A stretch of DNA of 36,399 nt from JBMOOG01 sp049324535 (lineage in GTDB: Bacteria; Pseudomonadota; Alphaproteobacteria; Rhodobacterales; Rhodobacteraceae): assembly GCA_049324535.1 (NCBI GenBank), contig JBMOOG010000029.1:1-36399 (forward strand). The letters run 5' to 3'. The translations under genes were made by a program, and so were the position numbers. The notes beneath the pieces are model-generated. The model saw only the letters and a list, made by a program, of their open reading frames with translations, did not search any database and was not told the DNA's origin. Positions 22,904-30,800 of this stretch are shown piece by piece (within the stretch, counting starts at the first letter, position 1; every line of letters begins with the position of its first letter).

Positions 22904-25320
22904 CACATGCCCCTCCGCCCGAGCGACACGGCGCGGGCGATGTCGGCAGCGACCTGCGTGCGGGACTGCCTGAAGCTATCGGCGTCACGCGCCATGATGG
23001 TGACGTTGACCCCGCCGCTCGCGCCGTAGGTCTGCGCCTCGCGCCGCGACAGCACCCGTTCGCCGCGTTGCAGGATCGCCGGGACCTCGTCGTGGCGAAG
23101 TCCGGCCGTGCCGCCGCGATGCATGCGCGGCGCGGTGGCGAAAGCCATGGCCGGGACCAGGCGCGACGGACCCGCGGAGCCCACTATGCCGCCCGCATGC
23201 AGGACGTTGGCGAAGATACCGCCCGCCCCGGGGAACACACCGGAGAGCGCATTGGCGATCGGCCCGAGGATGAAGCGCCGCGCCGCCAGCTGGGCGAGAT
23301 CGGCCAGCAGCGAGGAGACCAGATCGCGAAAGTTCAGCTTGCCGGTCTTCACGAACTCGCCGACGGCGTTCTCGGCCGACTGGAAAGCGCCCACCAGGCT
23401 CTGGCCGATGTCGCCACCGATGTCGCGGGCCTTGCTGGCGTAATCGGACAGCGCGGCGGTGACCGCCTGCCAGCCGGTGACGGCCGCCTCGGTCGCGGGC
23501 TCGGCTGCTGCAGCAGCAGCTCCGGCCGCCGCGCCTGCATCCGTTGCAGCGCCCCCGGCATCGCCGAGCGCCGTCTCCAGCCGCTCGGCCGCGCCGGTGG
23601 CCTCGGTCAGCGCATCGGCGCTGGCCTCATCGGTGCCCCGCACAGCGTCGCGCAGGGCCTGCCAGCTTTCGAGAGGCGCGCGAGCGCCCTCGGCCAGATC
23701 GCGTGCGGCACCGCGATACAGGTTCGCGGATTCGAGCGCCCGGTTCGCCGCCTCGGTCAGGCCGAGATCGGGCGCGGTCAGCGGGTTGTCCTCGAAGGCC
23801 CGGTCGAAGGCCGCCTGCGCTGCGGTGGTCGCTGCAGTCGCCGCACCCTCGAAGCGGTTCTCGATCTCGCCGAGGTCGAGGTCCGGCACCAGCGCGATGC
23901 GGCGCTCGGACCCGAGCGCTTCGAGCCCCTGGTTGATGCCGCCGATGAAGCCGTTGATCCGCGAGACCACCCCGTTCAGCATCGCCTCGACGCCATCGAC
24001 CAGGCTGTTGGCCGCCTGGAACGCGAGATCGCCGATGGCGGCGGGCAGCAGACCCCAGATCGCCTTGATCGCCTCAAAGGCGCCTTCGAACGTGTTCGCC
24101 GCCGTGTTGCCGAAGCCCACCACGCTCTCGATGGCGCTCTGCATGCCCGACGCGGCATCCGCCTTCAGGTCGAAGAACATCGCCGTGGCGGCTGCACCCG
24201 CCGCTGCGACGCCCATGCGGATCCGTTCCCAGACCTCGACCGCGAGGTCCTTCAAGAGCGACATCGCCTCGCCGAACCCACCCGCACCGGACACGAGCCG
24301 GGTGAACTGGTAGACAAGCTCTCCGGCGCCTACGATGAGCGCCCCGATCCCGGTGCGGATCAGCGCGCCCCGCAGCACGACGAGCGCCGTGGCGAGGCCC
24401 CGGACCGACAGCGCGGCGGCGGCCAGCCCGGCGACCCAGCGGCCCGCGAGGGAGGCCGCGAAGGTCACGGCATAGGTGGTCAAGCGGCCGATATTGTCGA
24501 AGAGGCCGCGAATGACGTTGCCGAGCGGGCCGGTCCGGCTGGCGACCGCCGCCATGGCGTTGGCGACGGCTTCCAGCGCGGGGGCTGCGGCGACGGCCAG
24601 CTGGTTCGACAGCCCCCGCCAGATCAGCCCAAGCCGGGAGATGGCGTCGTTCGTGCGCTCGATCTGGTCGGCGTCCTGTTCGGAAACGACGACGCCGAAG
24701 GCAAGCACGTCCTCGGTCGCTTGGCGCAGCGTCGCGGTGTCGATCCGGCTCATCGCGATGGAGCCTTCCTCGCCGAAGAGCTGGCCCGCGACAGCCGCGC
24801 GCTCGGCGGCAGGCACGAAGCTCTCGATGGCCGCGTTGATCGCACCCACACGCTGGTCCAGCGGGAGTGCGATCAGCTCGTTGGCCGAAAGCCCGAGCCG
24901 GTCCAGCGCGTCGGCAGCCGGACCGGTCCCGGCGGCCGCCTGGCTGAGACGGCGGGTCAGGTCCTTCGTCGCCTGTTCGATGCCGGACATCGACACGCCC
25001 GCCAACTCGCCCGCGCGCTCCAGCGTCTGGATCGAGGCGACGGTGGTGCCGAGCGACTGCGCCAGCTTGGCCTGCGCATCGACCGTCTGGAGGCCGGAGC
25101 GGATCATCGCCACACCAGCGGCGGCGGCGGCTGCCACGGCGGCGGCGGCCGCGACCCGGACCCGCCGCGAGAAGGCCGCCAGCCGGGCGTTGGCCGCTTC
25201 CATCTCCCGGCTCAGCCGTCCGAAGCCACGCGATCCGGCCTCGCCCACGCCCTCCAGTTCGGCGCGCACCTGCCGTCCGCCCACGGCCGCGAGGCGGACG
25301 CTGACCCTTTTTTCAGCCAT
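22903..25320 (-). CDS. Tail tape-measure protein
   Basis: 805 residues. The N-terminus (MAEKRVSVRLAAVGGRQVRAELEGVGEAGSRGF) and a long helical, Ala-rich middle with two hydrophobic stretches (about 55-75 and 290-345) are typical. The C-terminal region has the conserved phage segment FANVLHAGGIVGSAGPSRLVPAMAFATAPRMHRGGTAGLRHDEVPAILQRGERVLSRREA. Tape-measure length sets tail length, so a tail of siphovirus type of roughly 100 nm would be expected (general rule of thumb). The start overlaps the end of the -1-frame chaperone extension by eight bases, as for lambda T and H. Confidence 0.93.
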   Translation of the reverse strand: MAEKRVSVRLAAVGGRQVRAELEGVGEAGSRGFGRLSREMEAANARLAAFSRRVRVAAAAAVAAAAAAGVAMIRSGLQTVDAQAKLAQSLGTTVASIQTLERAGELAGVSMSGIEQATKDLTRRLSQAAAGTGPAADALDRLGLSANELIALPLDQRVGAINAAIESFVPAAERAAVAGQLFGEEGSIAMSRIDTATLRQATEDVLAFGVVVSEQDADQIERTNDAISRLGLIWRGLSNQLAVAAAPALEAVANAMAAVASRTGPLGNVIRGLFDNIGRLTTYAVTFAASLAGRWVAGLAAAALSVRGLATALVVLRGALIRTGIGALIVGAGELVYQFTRLVSGAGGFGEAMSLLKDLAVEVWERIRMGVAAAGAAATAMFFDLKADAASGMQSAIESVVGFGNTAANTFEGAFEAIKAIWGLLPAAIGDLAFQAANSLVDGVEAMLNGVVSRINGFIGGINQGLEALGSERRIALVPDLDLGEIENRFEGAATAATTAAQAAFDRAFEDNPLTAPDLGLTEAANRALESANLYRGAARDLAEGARAPLESWQALRDAVRGTDEASADALTEATGAAERLETALGDAGGAATDAGAAAGAAAAAAEPATEAAVTGWQAVTAALSDYASKARDIGGDIGQSLVGAFQSAENAVGEFVKTGKLNFRDLVSSLLADLAQLAARRFILGPIANALSGVFPGAGGIFANVLHAGGIVGSAGPSRLVPAMAFATAPRMHRGGTAGLRHDEVPAILQRGERVLSRREAQTYGASGGVNVTIMARDADSFRQSRTQVAADIARAVSLGRRGM

Positions 25321-25977
25321 GGGAATGACCCATCTGTTCGTTGAGTTTGGCGACCATCACCGCTTCGATGACGGGCAGCAGTTCGGCCGTCACGGCCGGC
25401 GGCACGCCGAGCGCATCACCGAGCGCGAGCGCCGCGGACATGTCCCAGCCGACCACGGCGCCGGGCAGCACCCGGACTTGACCTCCCAGACGGCCGACAA
25501 GGTCCCAAACCTGCCAGCCCTCATGGGTCAGTGGCCGATTCAGCCGCGCCGGGCAGTCCGGGCAGGCTTGCGGGCAGGCTTGGCAGTAGCGCTCGCCCCC
25601 GCCGAAGGACCATTCGGCGAGAGCGCGGAGACGTTTTTTTCCTGCTCCAGCAGCAGACCCTTGGAGACGTAGGTCAGCTGGAAGGCCTCGAAGATCGGCC
25701 AGAAGTCGAGCAGCGCGTCGATGGCCGCGGGGCTGGGATCGATCGGGTTGCCGTCGGCATCGCCCACACCCTCCCAGGCGAGCACGGCCCGCCGCGCCAG
25801 CGCCTTGGCGAAGGCGACGGCCCGCTCCTCGTCGGACGCCTCCTCTGGCACCGCCTCGACGACCGGATCGCTGCGCGTCGCCACCGTCAGCGCGGTGGTC
25901 AGCGGGCGGAGCTGCACCCGGACGCCGGGCGCGAGGTCATGCCAGCGCGGTTCATTCGTCAGGTCGAGCGTCAGCAT
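25313..25977 (-). CDS. Tail assembly chaperone fusion made by -1 frameshift (lambda gpGT-like)
   Basis: Shared N-part is 25977-25633 (115 codons); after a -1 slip at 25639-25633 reading continues from 25633 to the TGA at 25313, adding 106 residues. The extension reads RLRALAEWSFGGGERYC and so on, with a CQAC-PQA-CPDC cysteine cluster and then LNRPLTHEGWQVWDLVGRLGG, with AELLPVIEAVMVAKLNEQ near the end. This frame has no suitable start of its own. The arrangement before the tape measure, overlap with its start and slippery site are those of the lambda G/GT pair. Total 221 residues. Confidence 0.8.
25540..25977 (-). CDS. Tail assembly chaperone, unshifted form (lambda gpG-like position)
   Basis: 145 residues beginning MLTLDLTNEPRWHDLAPGVRVQLRPLTTALTVATRSDP, with ERAVAFAKALARRAVLAWEGVGD and DALLDFWPIFEAFQLTYVSKGLLLEQEKNV in the middle and a basic Ala/Lys/Arg tail ending KPARTARRG. 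The start lies two bases after the tail-tube stop. The upstream open frame to 26019 lies in tail-tube coding DNA and is ignored. The zero-frame product is expected to be the major form, with a minority shifting at A-AAA-AAC. Confidence 0.88.
   Translation of the reverse strand: MLTLDLTNEPRWHDLAPGVRVQLRPLTTALTVATRSDPVVEAVPEEASDEERAVAFAKALARRAVLAWEGVGDADGNPIDPSPAAIDALLDFWPIFEAFQLTYVSKGLLLEQEKNVSALSPNGPSAGASATAKPARKPARTARRG
25633..25639 (-). promoter_or_regulatory. Slippery heptamer A-AAA-AAC for programmed -1 frameshifting
   Basis: In the zero frame the codons are GAA-AAA-AAC, so the heptamer has the X-XXY-YYZ form with all A and final C. Seven A in a row is rare in this GC-rich DNA. The -1 frame is open from here to 25313 across 106 codons. 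A downstream stimulatory structure was not proven, but the next bases are GC-rich. Confidence 0.78.
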
Positions 25978-25979
25978 CG

Positions 25980-26918
25980 TCAGTACACCTCGATGTCGTT
26001 GATCAGGGTTGCGGTGCACATCCGACCGACGACGCCGTCGCGGGCGGCCTGCCAGTCGAAGGTGGCCTGCACGCCCTGCGGCCCGGAAATCTCGATGCGC
26101 GGGCGCGGCAGGTAGACGGCGTGCACGGTGAAGGTAAAGCTCTCGCCCGAGGGCAGGACGTAGGCGAATTCCATCTCGCAGGCCTCGCCGTTGATCGCCT
26201 GTGTCACCAGCGTGCTGTCGGCGAAGCGGACCTCGATCCGACCGGTCAGCGCCGCGATGGACGGGTCCGCGCCGTCGATGCGGCCGTCCGAGCGGATCGT
26301 CTCGATGCGGTCGAGGTTGTTGGCATAGGTGATGTCGGCCGAGACCACGTTGCCGAGCGCGGTCCCGTTCCGCGTGATCGCGCCGTTGAAGTGCCCGAAG
26401 CGCCTCAACTCCAGCGCGGCGGGCGTTCCGGCGCTGGTGGTCGTGCCCACCGTCTCGCCCTGCGCCACCAGTCGCGCCGTGGCCGTAAGTAGCCCGGAGC
26501 GCTGCATCTGCCAGGTGATCTGGTCGAGCACGCAGCCCGAATACATGGCAAAGCGCGGCACTTCTGGCATGCCGGTCTCGATGGAAAGGCTTGGCAGCGT
26601 CCAGGCGCCGGACTGGAACTCATGCGTCCACGGGCCGGTGCCGGTCGTCGTCGGCGCCCCGAAGGCCGCCTTCAGCCAGAAACCGAAAGCCTCGGCGTCG
26701 AGCGGCACGACGACATCGCCGTCCGCTGTCACCGCGTCCTTGATCGGCGCCAGCGGGTCGCGGCCGTAGCCGAGAAGCTCGGAGTTCAGGAGCGGCTGCT
26801 CCGCGCCGAGCGACGTGCTGGCGAAGGGCATTCGGGTGAAGCCGCTGGCGGGCGGCGCTCCATAGGTCGTCTCGAACGCAAGCGCCATCAGCGCCCGCGC
26901 CCCCTGGGCTCGTGCCAT
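25980..26918 (-). CDS. Phage tail tube protein
   Basis: 312 residues starting MARAQGARALMALAFETTYGAPPASGFTRMPF, the usual opening of this tail tube family, then SLGAEQPLLNSELLGYGRDPLAPIKDAVTADGDVVVPLDAEAFGFWLKAAFG and SIETGMPEVPRFAMYSGCVLDQITWQ. The C-terminal part (about 220-312) resembles a second small beta domain. It is the major structural subunit of the tail. The part encoding residues 51-187 recurs, diverged, in the chimeric gene at 19723-20943, an important sign of rearrangement. Confidence 0.92.
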   Translation of the reverse strand: MARAQGARALMALAFETTYGAPPASGFTRMPFASTSLGAEQPLLNSELLGYGRDPLAPIKDAVTADGDVVVPLDAEAFGFWLKAAFGAPTTTGTGPWTHEFQSGAWTLPSLSIETGMPEVPRFAMYSGCVLDQITWQMQRSGLLTATARLVAQGETVGTTTSAGTPAALELRRFGHFNGAITRNGTALGNVVSADITYANNLDRIETIRSDGRIDGADPSIAALTGRIEVRFADSTLVTQAINGEACEMEFAYVLPSGESFTFTVHAVYLPRPRIEISGPQGVQATFDWQAARDGVVGRMCTATLINDIEVY

Positions 26919-26942
26919 GGTGTTCTCCTCGGGTTGTCGGGG

Positions 26943-27362
26943 TCAGCCGAGCGGATCGGCCGTAGAATAGTGCAGCACCACCCTGATCACCGCGGCCTTC
27001 AGGCTGGCCGCGCCCTCGACCGGCAGATCCACCGGTCGCGGGGCTTCCGCCTCGGCCCAATCGCAGAGCCCGCCCAGCGTCCGGTCGGCGGCGAGCGCCG
27101 AGCCGATGCTGGCGGTCAGCGTGTCGAAGGCGGCGTCACGGTCCGCGCCTTGCACGACCGCCTCGATCTCGGCGCGGTGCTGGTAGTGATAGGCGAGCGG
27201 CGACAGTGTGACTTCCGGCTCCCCCGGCTCGCCGTCGCGCAGGATCAGCAGGCCCTCGGCCGGAATGCGCTCGGGAAGCACCTCGCCGCGCAGGACTGTG
27301 GCCGGCAGCGCTGACAGCCGCGCACGCAGCGCGACGAGGATGGTTTCACGGGGAGTGGGCAC
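26943..27362 (-). CDS. Minor tail / tail-terminator-like protein
   Basis: 139 residues beginning MPTPRETILVALRARLSALPATVLRGEVLPERIPAEGLLILRDGEPGEPEVTLSPLAYHYQHRAEIEAVVQG. This pattern, directly before the tail tube gene, matches proteins at the lambda gpU (tail terminator) position in Rhodobacteraceae prophages. The start is GTG at 27362, with AAGG eight bases upstream. It converges with nothing but is separated from the preceding phage gene by the inserted plus-strand nuclease gene. Confidence 0.75.
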   Translation of the reverse strand: MPTPRETILVALRARLSALPATVLRGEVLPERIPAEGLLILRDGEPGEPEVTLSPLAYHYQHRAEIEAVVQGADRDAAFDTLTASIGSALAADRTLGGLCDWAEAEAPRPVDLPVEGAASLKAAVIRVVLHYSTADPLG

Positions 27363-27432
27363 AGCGCGACCTTAGGTTGGAGAAATACTTGCCGAATTGC
27401 CAAGGCGCCAATTTCCGATCAGGTTCAGGGGC

Positions 27433-28359
27433 ATGCGAGTATCCGACATGATGAAACCCGACGGGCGAGTGTTCCTGAAGAGCGAATGGGCTCAGATCAG
27501 TGACGAGTGGCCCTGTGTGTCCTTCACCAAGCGGTCAGTTGGCGATCGCCTCAGGCGCGAGTTCGTGGCAGGTCGAGACGTTCTCGTCTACGTCGGTACA
27601 ACCAGCACCGAAATGACGCGCCTGCCGGAACACCGCAGCCGCCTGATTTCGGCAGTGACCATCGAGCCCAACCAGATCCTCGAGACACGCAAGATCGTAC
27701 CTCCGGACGTCTGGGCGAACTCCAATGCGCAGTGGGGCGATCGCTGGCCCCACTCGATGGCGGTGCTGGCAGCCGCAAACATGGTCGGGCCGCCTTATCC
27801 GGCCGCACACGACACGATCCCGATTGCATACCGATCTTTTTCCGAGATCGCCAACAGGGGCGCAGTCGTCGAAGCGACCGGCACCGAGCGAGAGGCCGTG
27901 ATGGCGCTCGAAATCGAGCCCATCACTTTGAACCTTCGCGAAGACGTCACCAACTACCTCGAGCTGCGCAGCAGCGTGTCGGCAGAGGTCGAGCCATCGG
28001 TCAAGCAAGAAGCCTTTCGGATGGCGATGCTGATCATCGATCGCGTCAAACGCGGCGGGGAGCTCGGTGTGAAGGTTAATCCGCTACGTTCAGCGCCGAA
28101 CCTCTCCGATCTCAATGCCCTTCTTGTCCGCAAGTGGAGCGAACAAGGTGGACGATGCGCCCTATGTGGTGGCGCGCTTATGGCCGGTGGAGCCAACAAG
28201 ATGCTCCAGCCCTCCGCTGATCGAACTGACAGCGCCAACGGCGCCTATGATGATGCAAATGTCGCGATCACGCATCTCGCGTGCAATCTGGCCAAGAACA
28301 AATACGGCCTGGACGAGTTCGAGGACTGGCTGTCGATACTCAGGGGCGTAGACCATTGA
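27433..28359 (+). CDS. HNH endonuclease with PUA/EVE-like N-terminal domain (possible modification-dependent nuclease), phage cargo
   Basis: 308 residues, opposite in strand to all surrounding tail genes. The C-terminal part has a zinc CxxC (RCALCGGAL, about 248-255) and an HNH-type core, SADRTDSANGAYDDANVAITHLACNLAKNKYG (about 266-297), in the variant form with D-R where H often stands. The N-part (about 1-130) includes RDVLVYVGTTSTEMTRLPEHRSRLISAVTIEP, which looks like the core of PUA-superfamily (EVE/ASCH) reader domains. EVE-HNH enzymes are known modified-DNA-dependent nucleases. The start at 27433 follows AGGGG; a TTG at 27397 is also in frame. The N-domain assignment is tentative. Confidence 0.75.
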   Translation: MRVSDMMKPDGRVFLKSEWAQISDEWPCVSFTKRSVGDRLRREFVAGRDVLVYVGTTSTEMTRLPEHRSRLISAVTIEPNQILETRKIVPPDVWANSNAQWGDRWPHSMAVLAAANMVGPPYPAAHDTIPIAYRSFSEIANRGAVVEATGTEREAVMALEIEPITLNLREDVTNYLELRSSVSAEVEPSVKQEAFRMAMLIIDRVKRGGELGVKVNPLRSAPNLSDLNALLVRKWSEQGGRCALCGGALMAGGANKMLQPSADRTDSANGAYDDANVAITHLACNLAKNKYGLDEFEDWLSILRGVDH

Positions 28360-28385
28360 TCTCTTAGCACACTCAGTCGAGATCG

Positions 28386-29018
28386 CTATCGGATCCTCCC
28401 CTCCACCCAGTTCAAGACGATCAGCCCGGGCACGCTGTCGAGCGCCTGCTCTGCGTCCTGGTCGAGGTCAAGCCGCTTCGGCAACTTGACCTGCGGGACC
28501 AGCAGGAAGATCGGCACCGTCGTGCGCCCGCGGCCGGTCTTCGATCGCGACACCACCGCCTGACCTTTCGTGTTCAGCCGCCCCTCCGCCACCAGCAGGC
28601 TCGGTCCCGTGCGGCGATAGACGAAGCGCAGGCGCAGCCCGCTGCGCCGCTCCCATTCGCCGGGTGTGATCCGGCCGCCGCGCAGGGGCTTGCCTGCGGC
28701 GGGCAGCGGGATCGCCAGCCAGAACCCGCTTCTCGAGCGGATCAGCGGACCGGTGTCGTGTGCTCCGACGATGACCGGAGCCTTGGACCAGACCAGCGCC
28801 GCAGCGTTCAGGCTCTCGCCGGCCTTCGGATAGGTCTGGCTGCGGATCGAGTTCGCGAGGCGTCGTCCGAGCCCAGCCCCGGTAATCTGGCCGCGCCAGG
28901 CGGTCTTGAGCCCGGTGCCGGCCTCGCGCATGGCGCCGGTCACAGCCTTCTCGCCGGCCTTCACCTCGGCGGCCATGGCGGCCGCGAGATCGGGCGTGAT
29001 ATCTAGTTTCAACTTCAT
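28386..29018 (-). CDS. DUF6441-like minor tail protein (lambda gpZ position)
   Basis: 210 residues, MKLKLDITPDLAAAMAAEVKAGEKAVTGAMREAGTGLKTAWRGQITGAGLGRRLANSIRSQTYP, then RSRSGFWLAIPLPAAGKPLRGGRITPGEWERRSGLRLRFVYRRTG. This is the DUF6441 pattern of Rhodobacterales prophages. Its position between the FII-like connector and tail terminator is that of the tail-completion protein. It starts five bases after the preceding gene. The plus-strand nuclease gene ends 26 bases from its stop. Confidence 0.82.
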   Translation of the reverse strand: MKLKLDITPDLAAAMAAEVKAGEKAVTGAMREAGTGLKTAWRGQITGAGLGRRLANSIRSQTYPKAGESLNAAALVWSKAPVIVGAHDTGPLIRSRSGFWLAIPLPAAGKPLRGGRITPGEWERRSGLRLRFVYRRTGPSLLVAEGRLNTKGQAVVSRSKTGRGRTTVPIFLLVPQVKLPKRLDLDQDAEQALDSVPGLIVLNWVEGRIR

Positions 29019-29023
29019 CGCGG

Positions 29024-29335
29024 TCAGGCTGGTCGCAGATCCACCGTCCAGACGAGCCGTTCTCGATCGCGTACGGGCTCGCCCTGGATGACGAAGGCCT
29101 CGCCGTCGATCTCGATACGATCTCCGGGCCGCGGGTTCGCCACCTCGGCGAGGCGCAGGTCCAGCCGGGTGGTTTCCGACCAGATGCGCGCGTCGCCGAA
29201 GCCGGTGACGTCGTCCGGCTGGCGCAGGATCGCCCGGACCAGCGCGGGTGCACCGCCATCAGCAGTGTAAACGACGTCGCGCGCGAGATGCGCGTCGGCG
29301 AAGAGCGCGTCGAGGGCGGCGGCGAAAACGGACAT
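29024..29335 (-). CDS. Head-tail connector protein (lambda FII-like)
   Basis: 103 residues: MSVFAAALDALFADAHLARDVVYTADGGAPALVRAILRQPDDV, then DLRLAEVANPRPGDRIEIDGEAFVIQGEPVRD. This is the small beta-barrel pattern of FII-type attachment proteins (head-tail joining). The ATG at 29335 overlaps the capsid stop as TGATG, and this fixes the start despite a longer antisense open frame. Confidence 0.85.
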   Translation of the reverse strand: MSVFAAALDALFADAHLARDVVYTADGGAPALVRAILRQPDDVTGFGDARIWSETTRLDLRLAEVANPRPGDRIEIDGEAFVIQGEPVRDRERLVWTVDLRPA

Positions 29336-30348
29336 CAGGTCCGCCTTGCGCTGCGCAGCACCTGCGGGCGGGTGCAGATCGGCAGCGGGTTGCTCTCGAT
29401 CTCCAGCCGCACCCACTCGTCGCGATCCCGGTCGGGGATCGTGCGGGCATAGAGCGGCTGGCCGAGCGTGTTCACCGTCTCGAAGGTGTCGGCGGGGGCG
29501 TAGTAGATCTCGAACAGCCCCTCGATACCCTCGGGATAGAAGAACGCCTTGTCGGTCGGCACCGTGAAGCCGACGCCGCCCCGGTAGCGCCGGAAGGTGA
29601 TGCCGCCGAAGCTGACCTCGTCGGCGACGCGGCCCCGCAGGTCGGCTGCCGCGGCGGTGTTGAGATAGGTCTCGCGCACCTCCTTGTGGGCCACGAGATC
29701 GGCGAAGAAGGCCGAGCCGCATTCGGCGCGGACCTGCACCGCGCCGGCCGAGAGCCCGCCCATCGAGTCCTCGACGCTCTCGATCAGCGCCTGGCAGCGC
29801 TTGCGGAGCGCCCCGGAGGCGGGAGTCGCATTGTCGAGGTCGAAGTCGATCTCGGCCGCCGGCGTGATGCCGAACTCGGTGAAGTAGTTCACGACTGTGG
29901 CGTGGTCCTTCGGATCCTTCACAAGCCCCTGGATCCCGTTCAGCAGGTGGTATTCGAAGGTCGTCTCGGCGTCCTGGCGGAGTTTCCGCAGGCGATAGGC
30001 TACCTCGGTCTGCACCTGCTGGGTGGCGCTCTCCGAGCCGAAGTCGCGGACGGACTGGATCTCGGAGGCCCAGAGCACGTCCTGTTTCTTGAACTGGCGG
30101 CAGACGAAGGCGCGCATCTCGCGCCGGTCGGGCACCTGCTGCTCGTAGGCCGACCCGCGCTCCGAGAACGGGATCAGCGACAGCGTACCGTCCCGGCTCT
30201 CGATCACGACGGTGCGGGAACGCACGCCGCGCGGGCTGAAGAGGGCCGAGCCCGAGAGCAGCGCAGGCTTGTAGGGGATGTTCTCGAGCGCACGCGTGAG
30301 CTCGACGATGGTGAAGGCATCGCCTTCGAAGATGTCCATGGTGGCCAT
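29335..30348 (-). CDS. Major capsid protein, lambda gpE family
   Basis: 337 residues beginning MATMDIFEGDAFTIVELTRALENIPYKPALLSGSALFSPRGVRSRTVVIESRDGTLSLIPFSERGSAYEQQ, the hallmark of the gpE-type capsid family. SGGL-type and FRRYRGGVGFTVPTDKAFFYPEGIEGLFEIYYAPADTFETVNTLGQPLYAR follow in the C-half. AGGAGG lies nine bases before the ATG at 30348. The upstream open frame to 30783 is antisense-like and rejected. A palindromic element (about 30366-30413) stands between this gene and the decoration gene. Confidence 0.95.
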   Translation of the reverse strand: MATMDIFEGDAFTIVELTRALENIPYKPALLSGSALFSPRGVRSRTVVIESRDGTLSLIPFSERGSAYEQQVPDRREMRAFVCRQFKKQDVLWASEIQSVRDFGSESATQQVQTEVAYRLRKLRQDAETTFEYHLLNGIQGLVKDPKDHATVVNYFTEFGITPAAEIDFDLDNATPASGALRKRCQALIESVEDSMGGLSAGAVQVRAECGSAFFADLVAHKEVRETYLNTAAAADLRGRVADEVSFGGITFRRYRGGVGFTVPTDKAFFYPEGIEGLFEIYYAPADTFETVNTLGQPLYARTIPDRDRDEWVRLEIESNPLPICTRPQVLRSARRT

Positions 30349-30365
30349 GAGGATGCCTCCTGTCT

Positions 30366-30413
30366 GGAGCGCGCCCAGCAAAAGTGGATGCCGGTTTTGC
30401 GTCCGGACGCGCG
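30366..30413. repeat. Alphaproteobacterial palindromic intergenic repeat between capsid genes
   Basis: The core is GCAAAA (30378-30383), an 11-base loop GTGGATGCCGG, and TTTTGC (30395-30400), flanked by GCGCG/CGCGC outer arms, making a long hairpin. The AAAAGTGGATNCCGGTTTT core is like the small palindromic repeats that occur in many copies between genes in Rhizobiales and related genomes (known from memory, not searched). It lies between the decoration stop (30431) and the capsid ribosome site. Confidence 0.6.
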
Positions 30414-30430
30414 TGAATAAGGGGATTGGA

Positions 30431-30796
30431 TCAGCGGACGAGGATGCCCGCGGCGAGGAGCGTCGTGTGGGCAGCCGCGATCTCGCCCTCGCTGGGCGTG
30501 CCGGCGAAGACGAGGTCGTGGCGGTTGACGATGGCGGGACCGCGGACGACCGCGACGGCCGGCACGTCGCCACCGGACGCGTCCGCCTTGCCCCAGAGCA
30601 CGGCGACGGCGGTCTCGGTGCCGTCGGCGGCGGCCGGGTCGTGGGCGGCGTATTTGCCCGAGGCGGTGATCTTGCCCAGTACGGTGCCGGGCTCGAGCGT
30701 GTCGCTCGCGACGGTGATCGTCTCGCGGGTGTAGTCGCGGAAGGCTTCCCAGACGAGGAAGCCGCCGGGGTGCGTGGCCTCATTCAGCGTGGTCAT
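30431..30796 (-). CDS. Head decoration protein, lambda gpD-like
   Basis: 121 residues: MTTLNEATHPGGFLVWEAFRDYTRETITVASDTLEPGTVLGKITASGKYAAHDPAAADGTETAVAVLWG, the family pattern of gpD-type decoration proteins, with VNRHDLVFAG near the end. It binds the outside of the expanded capsid. It begins four bases after the protease stop and precedes the capsid gene, as in lambda. Confidence 0.92.
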   Translation of the reverse strand: MTTLNEATHPGGFLVWEAFRDYTRETITVASDTLEPGTVLGKITASGKYAAHDPAAADGTETAVAVLWGKADASGGDVPAVAVVRGPAIVNRHDLVFAGTPSEGEIAAAHTTLLAAGILVR

Positions 30797-30800
30797 GGTG

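Noticed and set aside
23068..25344. A 758-codon plus-strand open frame opposite the tape-measure gene
   Set aside because: Its product is Arg/Gly/Asp-rich with no recognisable family, and it is the shadow of a well-supported tape-measure gene in GC-rich DNA.
27363..27432. Palindrome-like CTTGCCGAATTGCCAAG before the nuclease gene as an operator
   Set aside because: Only six of eight base pairs match and there is no second copy, so it is too weak to claim.
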